Source: an uncultured Oscillospiraceae bacterium (GTDB taxonomy: Bacteria; Bacillota; Clostridia; Oscillospirales; Oscillospiraceae). From it: a stretch of 56,955 bases of DNA. The notes under the pieces were generated by a model. It worked only from the letters and a program-made list of their open reading frames with translations, was not told the origin of the DNA and did not search any database. Of this stretch, positions 7,811 to 15,786 are shown one piece after another. Position numbers and translations under genes: made by a program. The stretch's first letter is position 1. Each line of letters begins with the position of its first letter. The stretch covers positions 20,869-77,823 of the forward strand of contig CAJOIU010000010.1 of NCBI GenBank assembly GCA_905234855.1. Direction: 5' to 3'.

Positions 7811-8602
7811 TTACGCCATTTTATCTTTCCTTCTCAAGGTGAGACTGTCCGCGATCATGGCGATGCATTCCGAATTTGTGGGCTTTCCCTTGATATTGCT
7901 CACAGTATAGCCGAAATACTTCTGCAGCGTTTCGAGATCGCCGCGATCCCATGCGACCTCGATGGCATGGCGGATGGCGCGCTCGACGCGGCTCGGCGTG
8001 GTGCCGAATTTCTTCGCCACGGCGGGATACAATACCTTGGTGACGGCGTTGATGGAATCCATGTCGTTCACGGTGAGAACTATGGCCTCCCGGAGATATT
8101 GATAGCCCTTGATATGCGCGGGGACGCCGATCTCATGGATGATATCGGTCACGATAGCTTCAAGGCTCGGCTCCTTGGGCGCGGGCGCGATGTCGACGCC
8201 CTGCGCGGCGGGCGCACCGGCTCGGCTGTGAGCCGATGCGATCTGCCGGACCCGATCCAAAAGCGCCGGGATATCGCAGGGCTTCGGCATGAAATAATAC
8301 GCGCCCAGCTCGGAGCAGGCGGAAACGACCCGGTCGTTGAAGAAGCCGGAAAGCACCAGAGCGGCGGGCGCATCGTCCCGCCCCGCCAAGGCGGTCAGCA
8401 GCCCAAGGCCGTCCAACCGCGTCAGCACAAGATCGGTGATCAGCACATCGGGACGGTGCTGCTCGGCCAGCGAAAGGGCTTCCTGCCCGTCTCCGGCGGC
8501 GCCTATGACCTCCAGATCCTCCTCGGCATTGATAACATCGGCGAGCGCGGCGCGGAAATCCTCGCTGGGATCGGCAACGAGAATGCGGATTGTAGTTTCC
8601 AT
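7811..8602 (-). CDS. spo0A: Spo0A, master response regulator of sporulation
   Basis: Spo0A (263 aa) is the DNA-binding response regulator that commits the cell to sporulation when phosphorylated. The receiver domain (1-120) shows acidic Asp11, phosphoacceptor Asp57 in LITDLVL and Lys107 in MPKP. A linker of about 25 residues leads to the Spo0A-specific DNA-binding domain (about 145-260) with [46 protein letters not shown] and [14 protein letters not shown]. The start at 8602 is set by GGGAGG eight to nine bases upstream; an earlier in-frame ATG at 8638 would add 12 residues not found in the family. The upstream region carries four 0A boxes, so autoregulation is likely. This is the strongest evidence that the organism is an endospore former. 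Confidence 0.98.
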   Translation of the reverse strand: METTIRILVADPSEDFRAALADVINAEEDLEVIGAAGDGQEALSLAEQHRPDVLITDLVLTRLDGLGLLTALAGRDDAPAALVLSGFFNDRVVSACSELGAYYFMPKPCDIPALLDRVRQIASAHSRAGAPAAQGVDIAPAPKEPSLEAIVTDIIHEIGVPAHIKGYQYLREAIVLTVNDMDSINAVTKVLYPAVAKKFGTTPSRVERAIRHAIEVAWDRGDLETLQKYFGYTVSNIKGKPTNSECIAMIADSLTLRRKDKMA

Positions 8603-8744
8603 AATGTATCCTCCCTGTATCAGTTCACGGGGCGGCACGTCTCTCTCTTTCGCAACTCCGTTTTATCAGCATTTACAATTTATCATAGCCTCCGCTTGAT
8701 TGCAACAGAAAACCGCCTGAACAGTCGGTTTTTTTGTTGACATA

Positions 8745-8773
8745 ATTTTACACATTTCGACAACCTTCGACAA
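8745..8773 (-). promoter_or_regulatory. Candidate spo0A promoter
   Basis: Read on the minus strand: TTGTCG (8768-8773), 17-bp spacer, TAAAAT (8745-8750). The -35 lies inside the second 0A box, so bound Spo0A would touch RNA polymerase directly. A SigH-type alternative cannot be excluded. Confidence 0.5.
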
Positions 8774-8802
8774 ACGCTTTCTTCTTTCGACATAATTCGA
8801 CA
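8756..8802 (-). promoter_or_regulatory. Four phased Spo0A (0A) boxes upstream of spo0A
   Basis: TTCGACA (0A core; TGTCGAA on the minus strand) occurs at 8756-8762, 8766-8772, 8786-8792 and 8796-8802, all in one orientation, with starts 10, 20 and 10 bp apart. This places all four on one face of the helix. They lie 154-200 bp upstream of the spo0A start codon and overlap the candidate promoter. Confidence 0.85.
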
Positions 8803-8825
8803 CGATAAAATGAAAAATGCGGCGC

Positions 8826-9917
8826 TTATTCGCTCCGCATCTCGGCCTGCTGCTTTCGTTTTCGGTTGAGGTGACGCTCAAAATGTCCCCCGGCGATAAA
8901 TTCCGCCAGCGCATACTGCTCCAGCAGCGGTACGGAGCAGGAATACATGCCCAGCCGCTCGTCATACCGGGTCATCAGCGCCTCCGGCAGGATCATATAG
9001 CCCATGCGCATGGACGGCGCGAGGCTTTTCGAAAAGGTGTTCATATAGATGACCTTCCCGTCCTTATCCATCGACCACAGCGTTTCCAGCGGCTTTCCGG
9101 GGATGAAAAATTCGCTGTCGAAATCGTCCTCGACGATATACCGTCCCGGCGCCGCCGCCCATTGCAGATATTCATACCGCTTCGCCGCCGGAGCGGTCAC
9201 GCCGCTCGGCCAGCTATGAAACGGCGTTACATGCAGCACATCCGCCGCTGTCTGCGCCAGCGCCCCGCTCTCGATGCCGTCCGCGCCCATGGGCAGATGC
9301 TCCACCGCCGCGCCGGTGCCGGCATACACCGCCTCGATCTGCGCATAAGAGGGGTATTCGATGCCGTAGCGCCGCTCTGAGCCCAGCATGCGGACGACGG
9401 CTTCATAGAGCTGCTCCGAGCCGGAGCCCACTACGATCTGCTCCGGCTGGGCATACATGCCGCGATATCGCAGCAGATACGCCGCGATAGCGTTGCGCAG
9501 GCGGGCACAGCCTTTGTTCGGCGAACGGCCAACAAGAGCCTCACCATAATCGCTCATGACCCGACGCAGGGTACGGAACCATACGGAATAGGGAAACCCG
9601 ACGCTGTCCGCAGGGGGCGTTTCCTCCGGAAGGAACCGCAGAGACGGCCGATCCTCGCCGAGAACGGGGCGCATTCCCGGAAGGGACTGCACGAAATAGC
9701 CGCTTCGCTCCCGTGCATATGCATAGCCCTCATCGATGAGCTGGCGATAGGCGTATTCCACGGTGATGACGCTCACGCCGCTTCGCTCCGCCTGCACGCG
9801 CTTCGACGGCAGGCGCTCACCGGGAGCAAGCACGCCGCTCAAAATATCGTTTTTCAGCCGCTGGTACAGGGTATAATACTTTTCCCCGCGGCGGGGTTTG
9901 CTGCTGTAGTCGTTCAT
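8826..9917 (-). CDS. MocR/PdxR-like GntR-aminotransferase regulator, C-terminally short
   Basis: MocR-type regulators fuse a GntR winged helix to a fold-type I aminotransferase domain that binds pyridoxal phosphate; many control vitamin B6 or GABA metabolism. Here (363 aa) the winged helix spans about 12-77 (LKNDILSGVLAPGERLPSKR). The aminotransferase part runs from about 110, with VGSGSEQLYE near 163-172, TPFHSWPSGV at 231-240, EDDFDSEF at 263-270 and the PLP lysine Lys297 in TFSKSLAPSMR. Family members are usually 440-500 aa. This one stops after GGHFERHLNRKRK, so the last 80-100 residues (the small C-terminal subdomain) are absent. The downstream DNA is the spo0A regulatory region and no other frame supplies the missing part. 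It is divergent from an ECF S component, its probable target. A ribosome site (AAGGAG) lies about 16 bases upstream, which is long. Confidence 0.85.
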   Translation of the reverse strand: MNDYSSKPRRGEKYYTLYQRLKNDILSGVLAPGERLPSKRVQAERSGVSVITVEYAYRQLIDEGYAYARERSGYFVQSLPGMRPVLGEDRPSLRFLPEETPPADSVGFPYSVWFRTLRRVMSDYGEALVGRSPNKGCARLRNAIAAYLLRYRGMYAQPEQIVVGSGSEQLYEAVVRMLGSERRYGIEYPSYAQIEAVYAGTGAAVEHLPMGADGIESGALAQTAADVLHVTPFHSWPSGVTAPAAKRYEYLQWAAAPGRYIVEDDFDSEFFIPGKPLETLWSMDKDGKVIYMNTFSKSLAPSMRMGYMILPEALMTRYDERLGMYSCSVPLLEQYALAEFIAGGHFERHLNRKRKQQAEMRSE

Positions 9918-9940
9918 CTGGTTATATAAAAAACTCCTTA

Positions 9941-9976
9941 ATTGGTTATTTCAATAATACCAAATCGGATTATACT
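9941..9976. promoter_or_regulatory. Candidate MocR operator and S-component promoter
   Basis: An imperfect inverted repeat with TTGGT (9942-9946) and ACCAA (9959-9963) arms lies midway between the divergent MocR and S-component genes, followed by TATACT (9971-9976) as a plus-strand -10. A PLP-responsive MocR protein could bind here. The -35 is weak. Confidence 0.45.
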
Positions 9977-10010
9977 ATACCCATTCCAAGATGTAAAGGA
10001 GAAAGCGGCA

Positions 10011-10541
10011 ATGGACGGAACCAAGACCTTCCAGCGAAACTCCCCGCTGTGGCTGACGACAACGGCGCTGTTTATGGCCATGAACGTTGCGATGAGCTCG
10101 TTTTCGATCCCCGTGCCGGGCGGGCATTTTTACCTGTGCGACGTGGTGATCTGCACGGCGGCGATCCTGCTCGATCCGCTCTCGGCGTTTCTTGTTGGCG
10201 GCGTTGGATCGTTTCTGGGAGATCTCTTCTTCTATCCCGCGCCGATGTTCGTATCGTTGGCGACCCACGGTCTGCAGGCGGCGGTGATCTCGCTGTGTGT
10301 CCGGCATCTCCCCGGAAGGCGGGAGATCGTCCGCGCCGTCGTGGGAACAGCGCTGGGAGCGGTCATCATGGTGATCGGCTACACGCTGGGGCGGGCATAT
10401 ATCTACGCGACGCCGGAATATGCGGTTTTGAAGCTGCCCTATGAGATCCTGCAGGCGGCGGTCGGCGCGGCCGCAGGCGTTCTGCTTTGCTACGGCGCGC
10501 GCATAAAGGAAATCTTCGAAAAGCTGATCCTGCACAGATAA
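10011..10541 (+). CDS. ECF transporter S component, probably for vitamin B6 or a related ligand
   Basis: A 176 aa integral membrane protein with about six hydrophobic segments. It reads like an energy-coupling-factor substrate-binding (S) subunit: TTALFMAMNVAMSSFSIPVPGGHFYLCDVVICTAA is replaced here by its shorter landmarks ALFMAMN (about 20-27), PVPGGHFYLCD (about 38-48) and VGGVGSFLGDLFFYP (about 67-80). S components capture a vitamin or cofactor and share the EcfAAT energising module, which is encoded elsewhere. ATG 10011 was chosen because AAAGGAG (9995-10001) is 9 bases upstream. Divergence from a PLP-binding MocR regulator points to a PdxU-like role in B6 uptake, which is inference. Alternative ligands include hydroxymethylpyrimidine or other small ring compounds. 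A strong terminator follows. Confidence 0.8.
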   Translation: MDGTKTFQRNSPLWLTTTALFMAMNVAMSSFSIPVPGGHFYLCDVVICTAAILLDPLSAFLVGGVGSFLGDLFFYPAPMFVSLATHGLQAAVISLCVRHLPGRREIVRAVVGTALGAVIMVIGYTLGRAYIYATPEYAVLKLPYEILQAAVGAAAGVLLCYGARIKEIFEKLILHR

Positions 10542-10547
10542 ACCGCG

Positions 10548-10575
10548 GCGCGGACTTTCGTCCGCGCCCGTTTTT
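10548..10575 (+). terminator. Terminator of the ECF S-component gene
   Basis: Perfect 8-bp stem GCGCGGAC (10548-10555) with GTCCGCGC (10560-10567), TTTC loop, followed by CCGTTTTTC. The convergent XdhC-like gene ends at 10586. Confidence 0.9.
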
Positions 10576-10585
10576 CAATATCCGA

Positions 10586-11398
10586 TCATGCTTTGGGGAT
10601 TCGCTCGAACGCGATCAGCTCCGCTGCGATGCTCACGGCGATCTCCTCCGGCGTTTCCGCGCCGATGGCAAGGCCGATGGGGCAATGCACGCGGCGGTCG
10701 AATTGCTCGGCCGGAACTCCCTCCTCCGCGAGCCGCTCACGAAACAGCGCCGACTTCCGGCGGCTGGCCATGACGCCGATATAGGCCGCGTCCGTGCGCA
10801 GGGCGCGGCGCAGCAGATCGTAATCGAGGGCATGGCTGTGGGTCATGATCACGATGCGATCCAGCGCCTGCGGCTCCATGGACAGGCTGTCGGACTCGGC
10901 CAACCGCCGTTCGGCATAGGGAAATCGCTCCGGGGTGAGCAGCCCCTCCCTCGCATCGGAAACAACCACGGGGATATCCAGCAGATGCAGCGCATCCGCC
11001 AGCGCCTTTCCCACATGACCCGCGCCGTAGAGCAGCACGCGGGGCGGTACGGGCTGCGCCGCCAAAAGCGCCGCCGCGTCTGCCGGGCCGATCACCCGGA
11101 AGTCCAGCGTGGCGCTGCCGCCGCAGATCGCGCCGATATCCTCCCCCGGCGCAGCACCAAGGGAATACGTCTTCCGCAGAGGCGCGCCGGAATGAAGCAC
11201 CGCCCGCGCGTCCTGCCCGGCACGATGCTCGAGGCTGCCGCCCCCCACCGTGCCCGCCGTCGTCCCGTCCGTCAGAAGCAGCATCCGCGCGCCTGCCTTC
11301 CGCGGCGAGGAGCCGGCGGTAGCCGTGATCTCCACGAGGACGCCGCGTCCCTCCGGCTCTGCCGCCAGCCTTTTCAATGCTTCGTAGATATCGTTCAT
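10586..11398 (-). CDS. XdhC/CoxI-family molybdoenzyme maturation protein
   Basis: A 270 aa XdhC-like protein. The family binds molybdenum cofactor and helps its sulfuration and insertion into xanthine-dehydrogenase-type hydroxylases. The N-terminal XdhC_CoxI domain shows ATAGSSPRKAGARML (about 26-40) and TVGGGSLEH (about 50-58). A linker leads to a Rossmann-type C-terminal half with LLYGAGHVGKALADAL (about 122-137), THSHALDYDLL and YIGVMASRRK, ending in the CPIGLAIGAETPEEIAVSI block. No molybdoenzyme subunits are present nearby, so its client enzyme lies outside the window. TAGGAG lies 5-6 bases before the ATG. It starts 18 bp after the palindromic terminator of the ABC operon with no visible promoter between them, so it may depend on readthrough. 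Confidence 0.88.
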   Translation of the reverse strand: MNDIYEALKRLAAEPEGRGVLVEITATAGSSPRKAGARMLLLTDGTTAGTVGGGSLEHRAGQDARAVLHSGAPLRKTYSLGAAPGEDIGAICGGSATLDFRVIGPADAAALLAAQPVPPRVLLYGAGHVGKALADALHLLDIPVVVSDAREGLLTPERFPYAERRLAESDSLSMEPQALDRIVIMTHSHALDYDLLRRALRTDAAYIGVMASRRKSALFRERLAEEGVPAEQFDRRVHCPIGLAIGAETPEEIAVSIAAELIAFERIPKA

Positions 11399-11415
11399 GG
11401 ATCGCTCCTAGGAAG

Positions 11416-11449
11416 AAACTGCCATATTCCGATCGGAATATGGCAGTTT
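11416..11449 (-). terminator. 34-bp perfect palindrome after the sugar ABC operon
   Basis: Perfect inverted repeat with 15-bp arms (AAACTGCCATATTCC and its complement) around GATC. On the minus strand it directly follows the permease stop (17 bp) and ends in TTTCTTCC, a weak T-tract. It lies just upstream of the XdhC-like gene and may act as a leaky terminator or attenuator. Confidence 0.75.
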
Positions 11450-11465
11450 GTCAGTTGGTAAAGGA

Positions 11466-12491
11466 TTATTTGCCTGCAGCCGTCAGCGCAGGATCCTGCC
11501 CAGCTACGAGCTTTGCCCGCTTCTGGACGTTTTCGGCCTGCAGGGTATCGAGGATGATAGCCGCCAGCAGGACGACGCCGAGGGCGACATACTGCCAATA
11601 CTGGCTCATATTCAGGAAGTTCATACCGGAGTTCAGCACGCCGATGATGAGCACGCCGACGACCATGTTCGACATCTTGCCGCCGCCGCCGCCCATTTTG
11701 ACGCCGCCGAGCATGCAGCCCGCCATAACGGTAAACTCGGTGCCGACGCCCATGGAGTTATTGACAGAGCCGATGCGGCCGATATTCACGACCTGCGCGA
11801 TGCCGAAGAAGAGCCCTGCCAGCGCGAACACGAGGATGCGCATTTTCGCCACCGAAACGCCGGAGAGCGCCACCGCCTCGGGGTTCGATCCGAGCGCGTA
11901 GACGTTGCGGCCGAAATGGGTCTTATTGAGGATGAAGGAGCCGAGAGCGACCATCAGCACGGCGACGAGAACGCCGGTTTTGAGCGCGCCGGAGCCGATG
12001 GAGATATTGTATCCGCCGAGGATCTTGAAACCGCCGGACAGGTCGCGGATCGTTTTCGAAACGCCGCCGGTGAGAAGATACGTCGCGCCGTTCAGAACAT
12101 ACTGGGTGGCGAGGGTGATGATGAAGGGGAACACCTTCAACCAAGCGTAGATCGCGCCGTTGAAGGCGGAGATCGCCACGGCCAGCGCAATGCCGAAAAG
12201 GATCGTGGGGATGAAACCCAGCCCCGCGGCGTTCACAAGACCCATCGAGATGCCGACGGTGGACACGAGATAGCCGGTGGAAAGATCCATACCGCCGCCC
12301 AGCATGATGAACGTGATGCCGACGCCGATGATGAGCAGATAGGCGTTCTGGCCGAGGATATTAAGGAGGTTTGCCAGACTCAGGAAGTTTCGCCCCTGAA
12401 CGACATGGCAGAGAATGGCAAAGACGATCAGAAGCCCGATCAAGACGAATACCATCGTCATTTCCTTGAGGATATTGCCTGCTTTTTTCAT
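11466..12491 (-). CDS. Sugar ABC transporter permease (RbsC/MglC family)
   Basis: The membrane subunit of a CUT2-type sugar importer, 341 aa with about eight to ten hydrophobic segments. Family landmarks include GVGITFIMLGGGMDLSTG near 56-73, a GRNVYALGSNPEAVALSG stretch (about 193-210), which contacts the ATPase, and GGVKMGGGGGKMSNMVVG near 263-280. It starts 17 bp downstream of the ATPase gene with an AGGGGG ribosome site. Unlike many operons there is one permease gene only, so it presumably works as a homodimer. The sugar cannot be told from this subunit. A long palindromic terminator follows. Confidence 0.93.
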   Translation of the reverse strand: MKKAGNILKEMTMVFVLIGLLIVFAILCHVVQGRNFLSLANLLNILGQNAYLLIIGVGITFIMLGGGMDLSTGYLVSTVGISMGLVNAAGLGFIPTILFGIALAVAISAFNGAIYAWLKVFPFIITLATQYVLNGATYLLTGGVSKTIRDLSGGFKILGGYNISIGSGALKTGVLVAVLMVALGSFILNKTHFGRNVYALGSNPEAVALSGVSVAKMRILVFALAGLFFGIAQVVNIGRIGSVNNSMGVGTEFTVMAGCMLGGVKMGGGGGKMSNMVVGVLIIGVLNSGMNFLNMSQYWQYVALGVVLLAAIILDTLQAENVQKRAKLVAGQDPALTAAGK

Positions 12492-12508
12492 GTGTGTTGC
12501 CCCCTATC

Positions 12509-14008
12509 TTACACGTTTGCGGCGGTGGACGCCATATCAAGGATGCGTTCCTGCGAAAATTCGGATTTCTCCAGCTCACCGGCGAGGCAGCGCTCGCCGA
12601 ATACCACGATGCGGTCGCTCATGCCAAGCAGCTCCTCCATATCGGAGGTGACCATGACGATTGCCTTGCCCTGCTCCACGAGACCGTTCATCAGCTCGTA
12701 GATCTCGTATTTCGCGCCCACGTCGATGCCGCGGGTCGGTTCGTCGAAGATGATGATATCGGCGTTTGCCGCCAGCGCCTTGCCGACGACGACCTTCTGC
12801 TGGTTGCCGCCGGAGAGCGTCAGAACCTTGGTTTTATCGAGGTTCGGCGCCTTGATGCGCATGGATTGCCCGTAGTAATCCGCGATCTCCTTTTCCTTGG
12901 CGCGGTTGATGACGCCGAAGCGGGAAATCCTGCCCAGCACGTTATAGACAAGGTTCCACGAGATCGTCTCGCCGAGGAAGCATCCCTCGCGCTTGCGATC
13001 CTCGGGGCACATGCCGATGCCGTATTTATACATGGCGTCCTTGGGACTTTTGATAACAGCGGGCTCGCCGTTTACGAGGATCTCGCCCCATTGCTTCTTC
13101 TCCGCGCCGAAGATGACCTTCATGATCTCCGTGCGTCCCGCGCCGACGAGGCCGGAGACGCCGAGGATCTCGCCCTTGCGGACGGTGAAGGAGATGTTTT
13201 TGACGCCGTTGCCGGTAAGGTTTTTCACCTCCAGCGCCACATCGCCGGGCTGCACGTCCCGATGGGGGAAGCTCTGCGTCATTTCGCGGCCAACCATGTA
13301 TTTGATAAGCTCCGGCCGGGTGGTCTCGCTGGTATTGAGGGTGGTTATGTATTCGCCGTCGCGCAGGACGGAGACCTTATCGGACAGAGAGAAGATCTCG
13401 TCGAGACGGTGGGAGATGTATATGATCGCCACGCCGTCCTGCTTCAGCTTGCGGACGATGGACATGAGAATATCCACCTCGGCAAGGGACAGGGGCGCGG
13501 TCGGTTCGTCCAGAATGAGGATGCGCGCTTCCTTGGAAACGGCCTTCGCGATCTCCACGATCTGCATATGGCCGGGGGTGAGGTCGCGCACAAGGGTAGC
13601 GGGATCGATATCCACGCCGAATTCGGCGAAAATCTTCGCAGCCTTCTCGTTCATGGCCTTTTGGTTTACGAGACCGCGGGACTGCTCGCCGTAGCAGATG
13701 TTTTCCGCGGCGGAGAGGACGTCGATCAGATTGAACTCCTGATAGATGCACTCAATGCCGTGCTGGCGGGCGATGGCGGGGTTCATGGCGTGATACGTCT
13801 CGCCGTCCACGGTGATGGTGCCGCCGTCGGGCGCATGGGCGCCGGTGATGGTTTTGATGAAGGTGGATTTACCCGCGCCGTTTTCGCCCACGATGGCGTG
13901 GATCTCGCCGGGATAGAATTCGAGCGAGACGTTTTTCAGCGCCACGACGCCGGGGAACAGCTTTACGATGTCCTTCAGAGAGAGGATCGGTTTCTTTTCT
14001 TCATACAA
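12509..14008 (-). CDS. Sugar ABC transporter ATP-binding protein (RbsA/MglA family, two domains)
   Basis: The energising subunit of the CUT2 sugar importer, 499 aa, a tandem fusion of two ABC ATPase domains as in RbsA and MglA. Domain 1 has Walker A GENGAGKST (41-49), signature region near LTPGHMQIVEIAKA and Walker B ILILDEPTAPLS. Domain 2 has the family's degenerate Walker A (GLVGAGRTE, near 290), signature LSGGNQQKVVVGKAL and Walker B IIIFDEPTRGID. The degenerate second Walker A is normal for this family. It follows the binding-protein gene after 123 bp that contain a strong hairpin and has a weakly placed AGGCAGG ribosome site, both consistent with lower expression than the binding protein. 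Confidence 0.95.
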   Translation of the reverse strand: MYEEKKPILSLKDIVKLFPGVVALKNVSLEFYPGEIHAIVGENGAGKSTFIKTITGAHAPDGGTITVDGETYHAMNPAIARQHGIECIYQEFNLIDVLSAAENICYGEQSRGLVNQKAMNEKAAKIFAEFGVDIDPATLVRDLTPGHMQIVEIAKAVSKEARILILDEPTAPLSLAEVDILMSIVRKLKQDGVAIIYISHRLDEIFSLSDKVSVLRDGEYITTLNTSETTRPELIKYMVGREMTQSFPHRDVQPGDVALEVKNLTGNGVKNISFTVRKGEILGVSGLVGAGRTEIMKVIFGAEKKQWGEILVNGEPAVIKSPKDAMYKYGIGMCPEDRKREGCFLGETISWNLVYNVLGRISRFGVINRAKEKEIADYYGQSMRIKAPNLDKTKVLTLSGGNQQKVVVGKALAANADIIIFDEPTRGIDVGAKYEIYELMNGLVEQGKAIVMVTSDMEELLGMSDRIVVFGERCLAGELEKSEFSQERILDMASTAANV

Positions 14009-14070
14009 AGGAAATGCACCTGCCTTTGCATCACTGGGAAGTGAGGAATAATGGGCTTCGGATTTTGAAA

Positions 14071-14100
14071 GGAGGCGGTACGATACCTCGTACCGCCTCC
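14071..14100 (-). other. Intercistronic RNA hairpin between sugar-binding protein and ATPase genes
   Basis: Perfect 13-bp stem (GGAGGCGGTACGA with its complement, TACC loop). On the minus strand only CTTTC follows, so it is a poor terminator. In binding-protein-first ABC operons such hairpins usually stabilise the upstream mRNA and lower downstream expression. Confidence 0.75.
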
Positions 14101-14131
14101 AAAGTTACGTCATGCGTTTGCGGGAAGGAGA

Positions 14132-15460
14132 TCAGGCGACCTCGTACTCGGCGGCGGGATTCTCCTCGCCGAAGGTCCAGACATGCTCATAGCCGTAGTT
14201 GTTGACGGCAGTGATGGTGTCGAAGTAGGTGGTGTCGAACTCCCACTCATAGCCCTCGATGCCGCAGGAGCCCAGCAGGATGTCAGCCAGATGCTCGCCG
14301 GTCAGCAGGGGCGGGATGATGACGGGAACGCCGGGGTTGAGCTCTTCGGAGTAGGCAGCCAGCGCGTCATAGGAGGCGCCGACGACAGCCGCGGTATCCT
14401 CGCCGTAAGGCATAGCGGGATCGCCGTAGGTGGAGTAGCCCTTGATGGCGTTCGCGGAAGCATCCTCCACGGAAGCCTCATACATCTCGGTGAAGGTGGT
14501 GTCCTCAGCGTAGCAGGGGATCACGCAGTAGTCGGCCAGATCATAGCCGTTCTGCTCGCAGTAGTCCGCGATGGCATCAGCCGCGCCCATGGCTTCCTCG
14601 GGTTCATAGGCGATGAAGATGTGGCAGTCGGGGTGCGCGCCCAGAACGTCCTGCGCGTTGTCGTAGGCATCGGAGTAGGCGCTCGCGCCGTAGGAGGAGG
14701 TCTCGGCGACCATCACGAGAGAGTCGGACTTTGCGATCGTGCCGACGATGGCGTTGGAGCGATACACGCCGTCGCGGATGTCATAATAGTCGTCCACGGC
14801 GACCTCATACTTGCCGTCGATCTCGGGGATATCGCCGCCCTCGGCAACGCGCTGGGCGACCCAGTCCTCAGCGGCCTGAACGGCGAACATACCGGTGATG
14901 GCGTAAGCGGTGTAGACATTGCCGGAGATGGGATAGTCGGGATCGGCGCCCAGCATGGCGACGGCGATGCCCTTATCCAGCGCGTCAGCGACGACGTCCT
15001 CCAGCAGGCCGACGTCCATGGCGGCGATCATCAGCGCGCCGACGTTGCCGGCGGCGATGGCGTCCTCAACATACTGCACCTGCGCGGTGGGATCGCCCTG
15101 CGCGTCCTTCGCGACCCAAGTCCAGCCTTCGCCTTCCATGACGGCGCCCATGGCCTGGTTGATCCACATAAGGCCTTCCGCGCCGGTGGTGGGCAGGATG
15201 GACCAGACCTCCATCTGGCCGTTCCACTCGAAATCGACATTGGCGGGAGCGGGTTCCTCCGCGGGAGCTTCCTCGGCGGGAGCCTCCTCTGCGGTCTCGC
15301 CGGCGGGCGCGGCGGCGGCGGTCAGTGCGTCGACCTGCGCCTGCAGGGACTGCACGGCGGCGAGGATCTCATCGAGCTGCGCCTGATCCACAGAGCTGCC
15401 GCAGGCGCACAGAGAGAGCATCATCAGCGCTGCCAGCACAAGAGCAATGATTTTCTTCAT
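14132..15460 (-). CDS. Sugar ABC transporter substrate-binding lipoprotein
   Basis: The extracellular receptor of the CUT2 importer, 442 aa. The signal peptide ends in lipobox LCAC (Cys20). Next comes a short coiled coil (about 23-48, VDQAQLDEILAAVQSLQAQV) and a Pro/Ala/Glu tether (AEEAPAEEAPAEE) that holds the domain off the membrane. The periplasmic-binding-protein fold (about 75-435) has the Peripla_BP_4 layout: VQYVEDAIAAGNVGALMIAA, AMLGADPDYP, and NAQDVLGAHPDCHIFIAY. It is larger than ribose-binding proteins (about 300 aa) and closer to the 400 aa class seen in gut clostridia for pentoses or galactosides. Ligand unknown. It is driven by a near-perfect SigA promoter and separated from the ATPase gene by a stable hairpin. 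Confidence 0.9.
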   Translation of the reverse strand: MKKIIALVLAALMMLSLCACGSSVDQAQLDEILAAVQSLQAQVDALTAAAAPAGETAEEAPAEEAPAEEPAPANVDFEWNGQMEVWSILPTTGAEGLMWINQAMGAVMEGEGWTWVAKDAQGDPTAQVQYVEDAIAAGNVGALMIAAMDVGLLEDVVADALDKGIAVAMLGADPDYPISGNVYTAYAITGMFAVQAAEDWVAQRVAEGGDIPEIDGKYEVAVDDYYDIRDGVYRSNAIVGTIAKSDSLVMVAETSSYGASAYSDAYDNAQDVLGAHPDCHIFIAYEPEEAMGAADAIADYCEQNGYDLADYCVIPCYAEDTTFTEMYEASVEDASANAIKGYSTYGDPAMPYGEDTAAVVGASYDALAAYSEELNPGVPVIIPPLLTGEHLADILLGSCGIEGYEWEFDTTYFDTITAVNNYGYEHVWTFGEENPAAEYEVA

Positions 15461-15508
15461 CTTGTTTCATCCTTTCTAAACCAATCTTTTATATGGTTTT
15501 ATGCAATG

Positions 15509-15537
15509 ATTATAATTTCACGCCCGGCAAAAGTCAA
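15509..15537 (-). promoter_or_regulatory. SigA promoter of the sugar ABC operon
   Basis: Read on the minus strand: TTGACT (15532-15537), 17-bp spacer, TATAAT (15509-15514). It lies about 50 bp upstream of the binding-protein start and is divergent from the TAXI promoter. No clear operator dyad was seen around it. Confidence 0.85.
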
Positions 15538-15704
15538 GTATTTCACGGCGGCGGGACGCAGGAAAGATATCCAAACCGTAATATTTCCCGCTTGGGAGCG
15601 GGGATACCTATGCAAATAATGCCAAAATCCCGTGTCTTTGCTCTTTTTCCTCCGTGCAAATCGCAAATCTGAAATTTTATATAGAAAAAAATTCATTTTA
15701 CCGC

Positions 15705-15733
15705 TTGAAATTTCGGCTGAGCCGGACTATAAT
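15705..15733 (+). promoter_or_regulatory. SigA promoter of the TAXI TRAP operon
   Basis: TTGAAA (15705-15710), 17-bp spacer, TATAAT (15728-15733), about 50 bp upstream of the TAXI receptor start. A short dyad GGCTGAGCC sits in the spacer. The 326-bp intergenic stretch otherwise holds only the divergent ABC promoter. Confidence 0.85.
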
Positions 15734-15786
15734 AGGCGCATCGTGAAATATTTAATACAAAAATTTGCAAACATGGAGGAAACAAA

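Noticed and set aside
8640-8825. A frameshift explaining the short MocR C-terminus.
   Set aside because: No other frame in the following 185 bp encodes the missing region; the DNA is AT-rich and carries 0A boxes.
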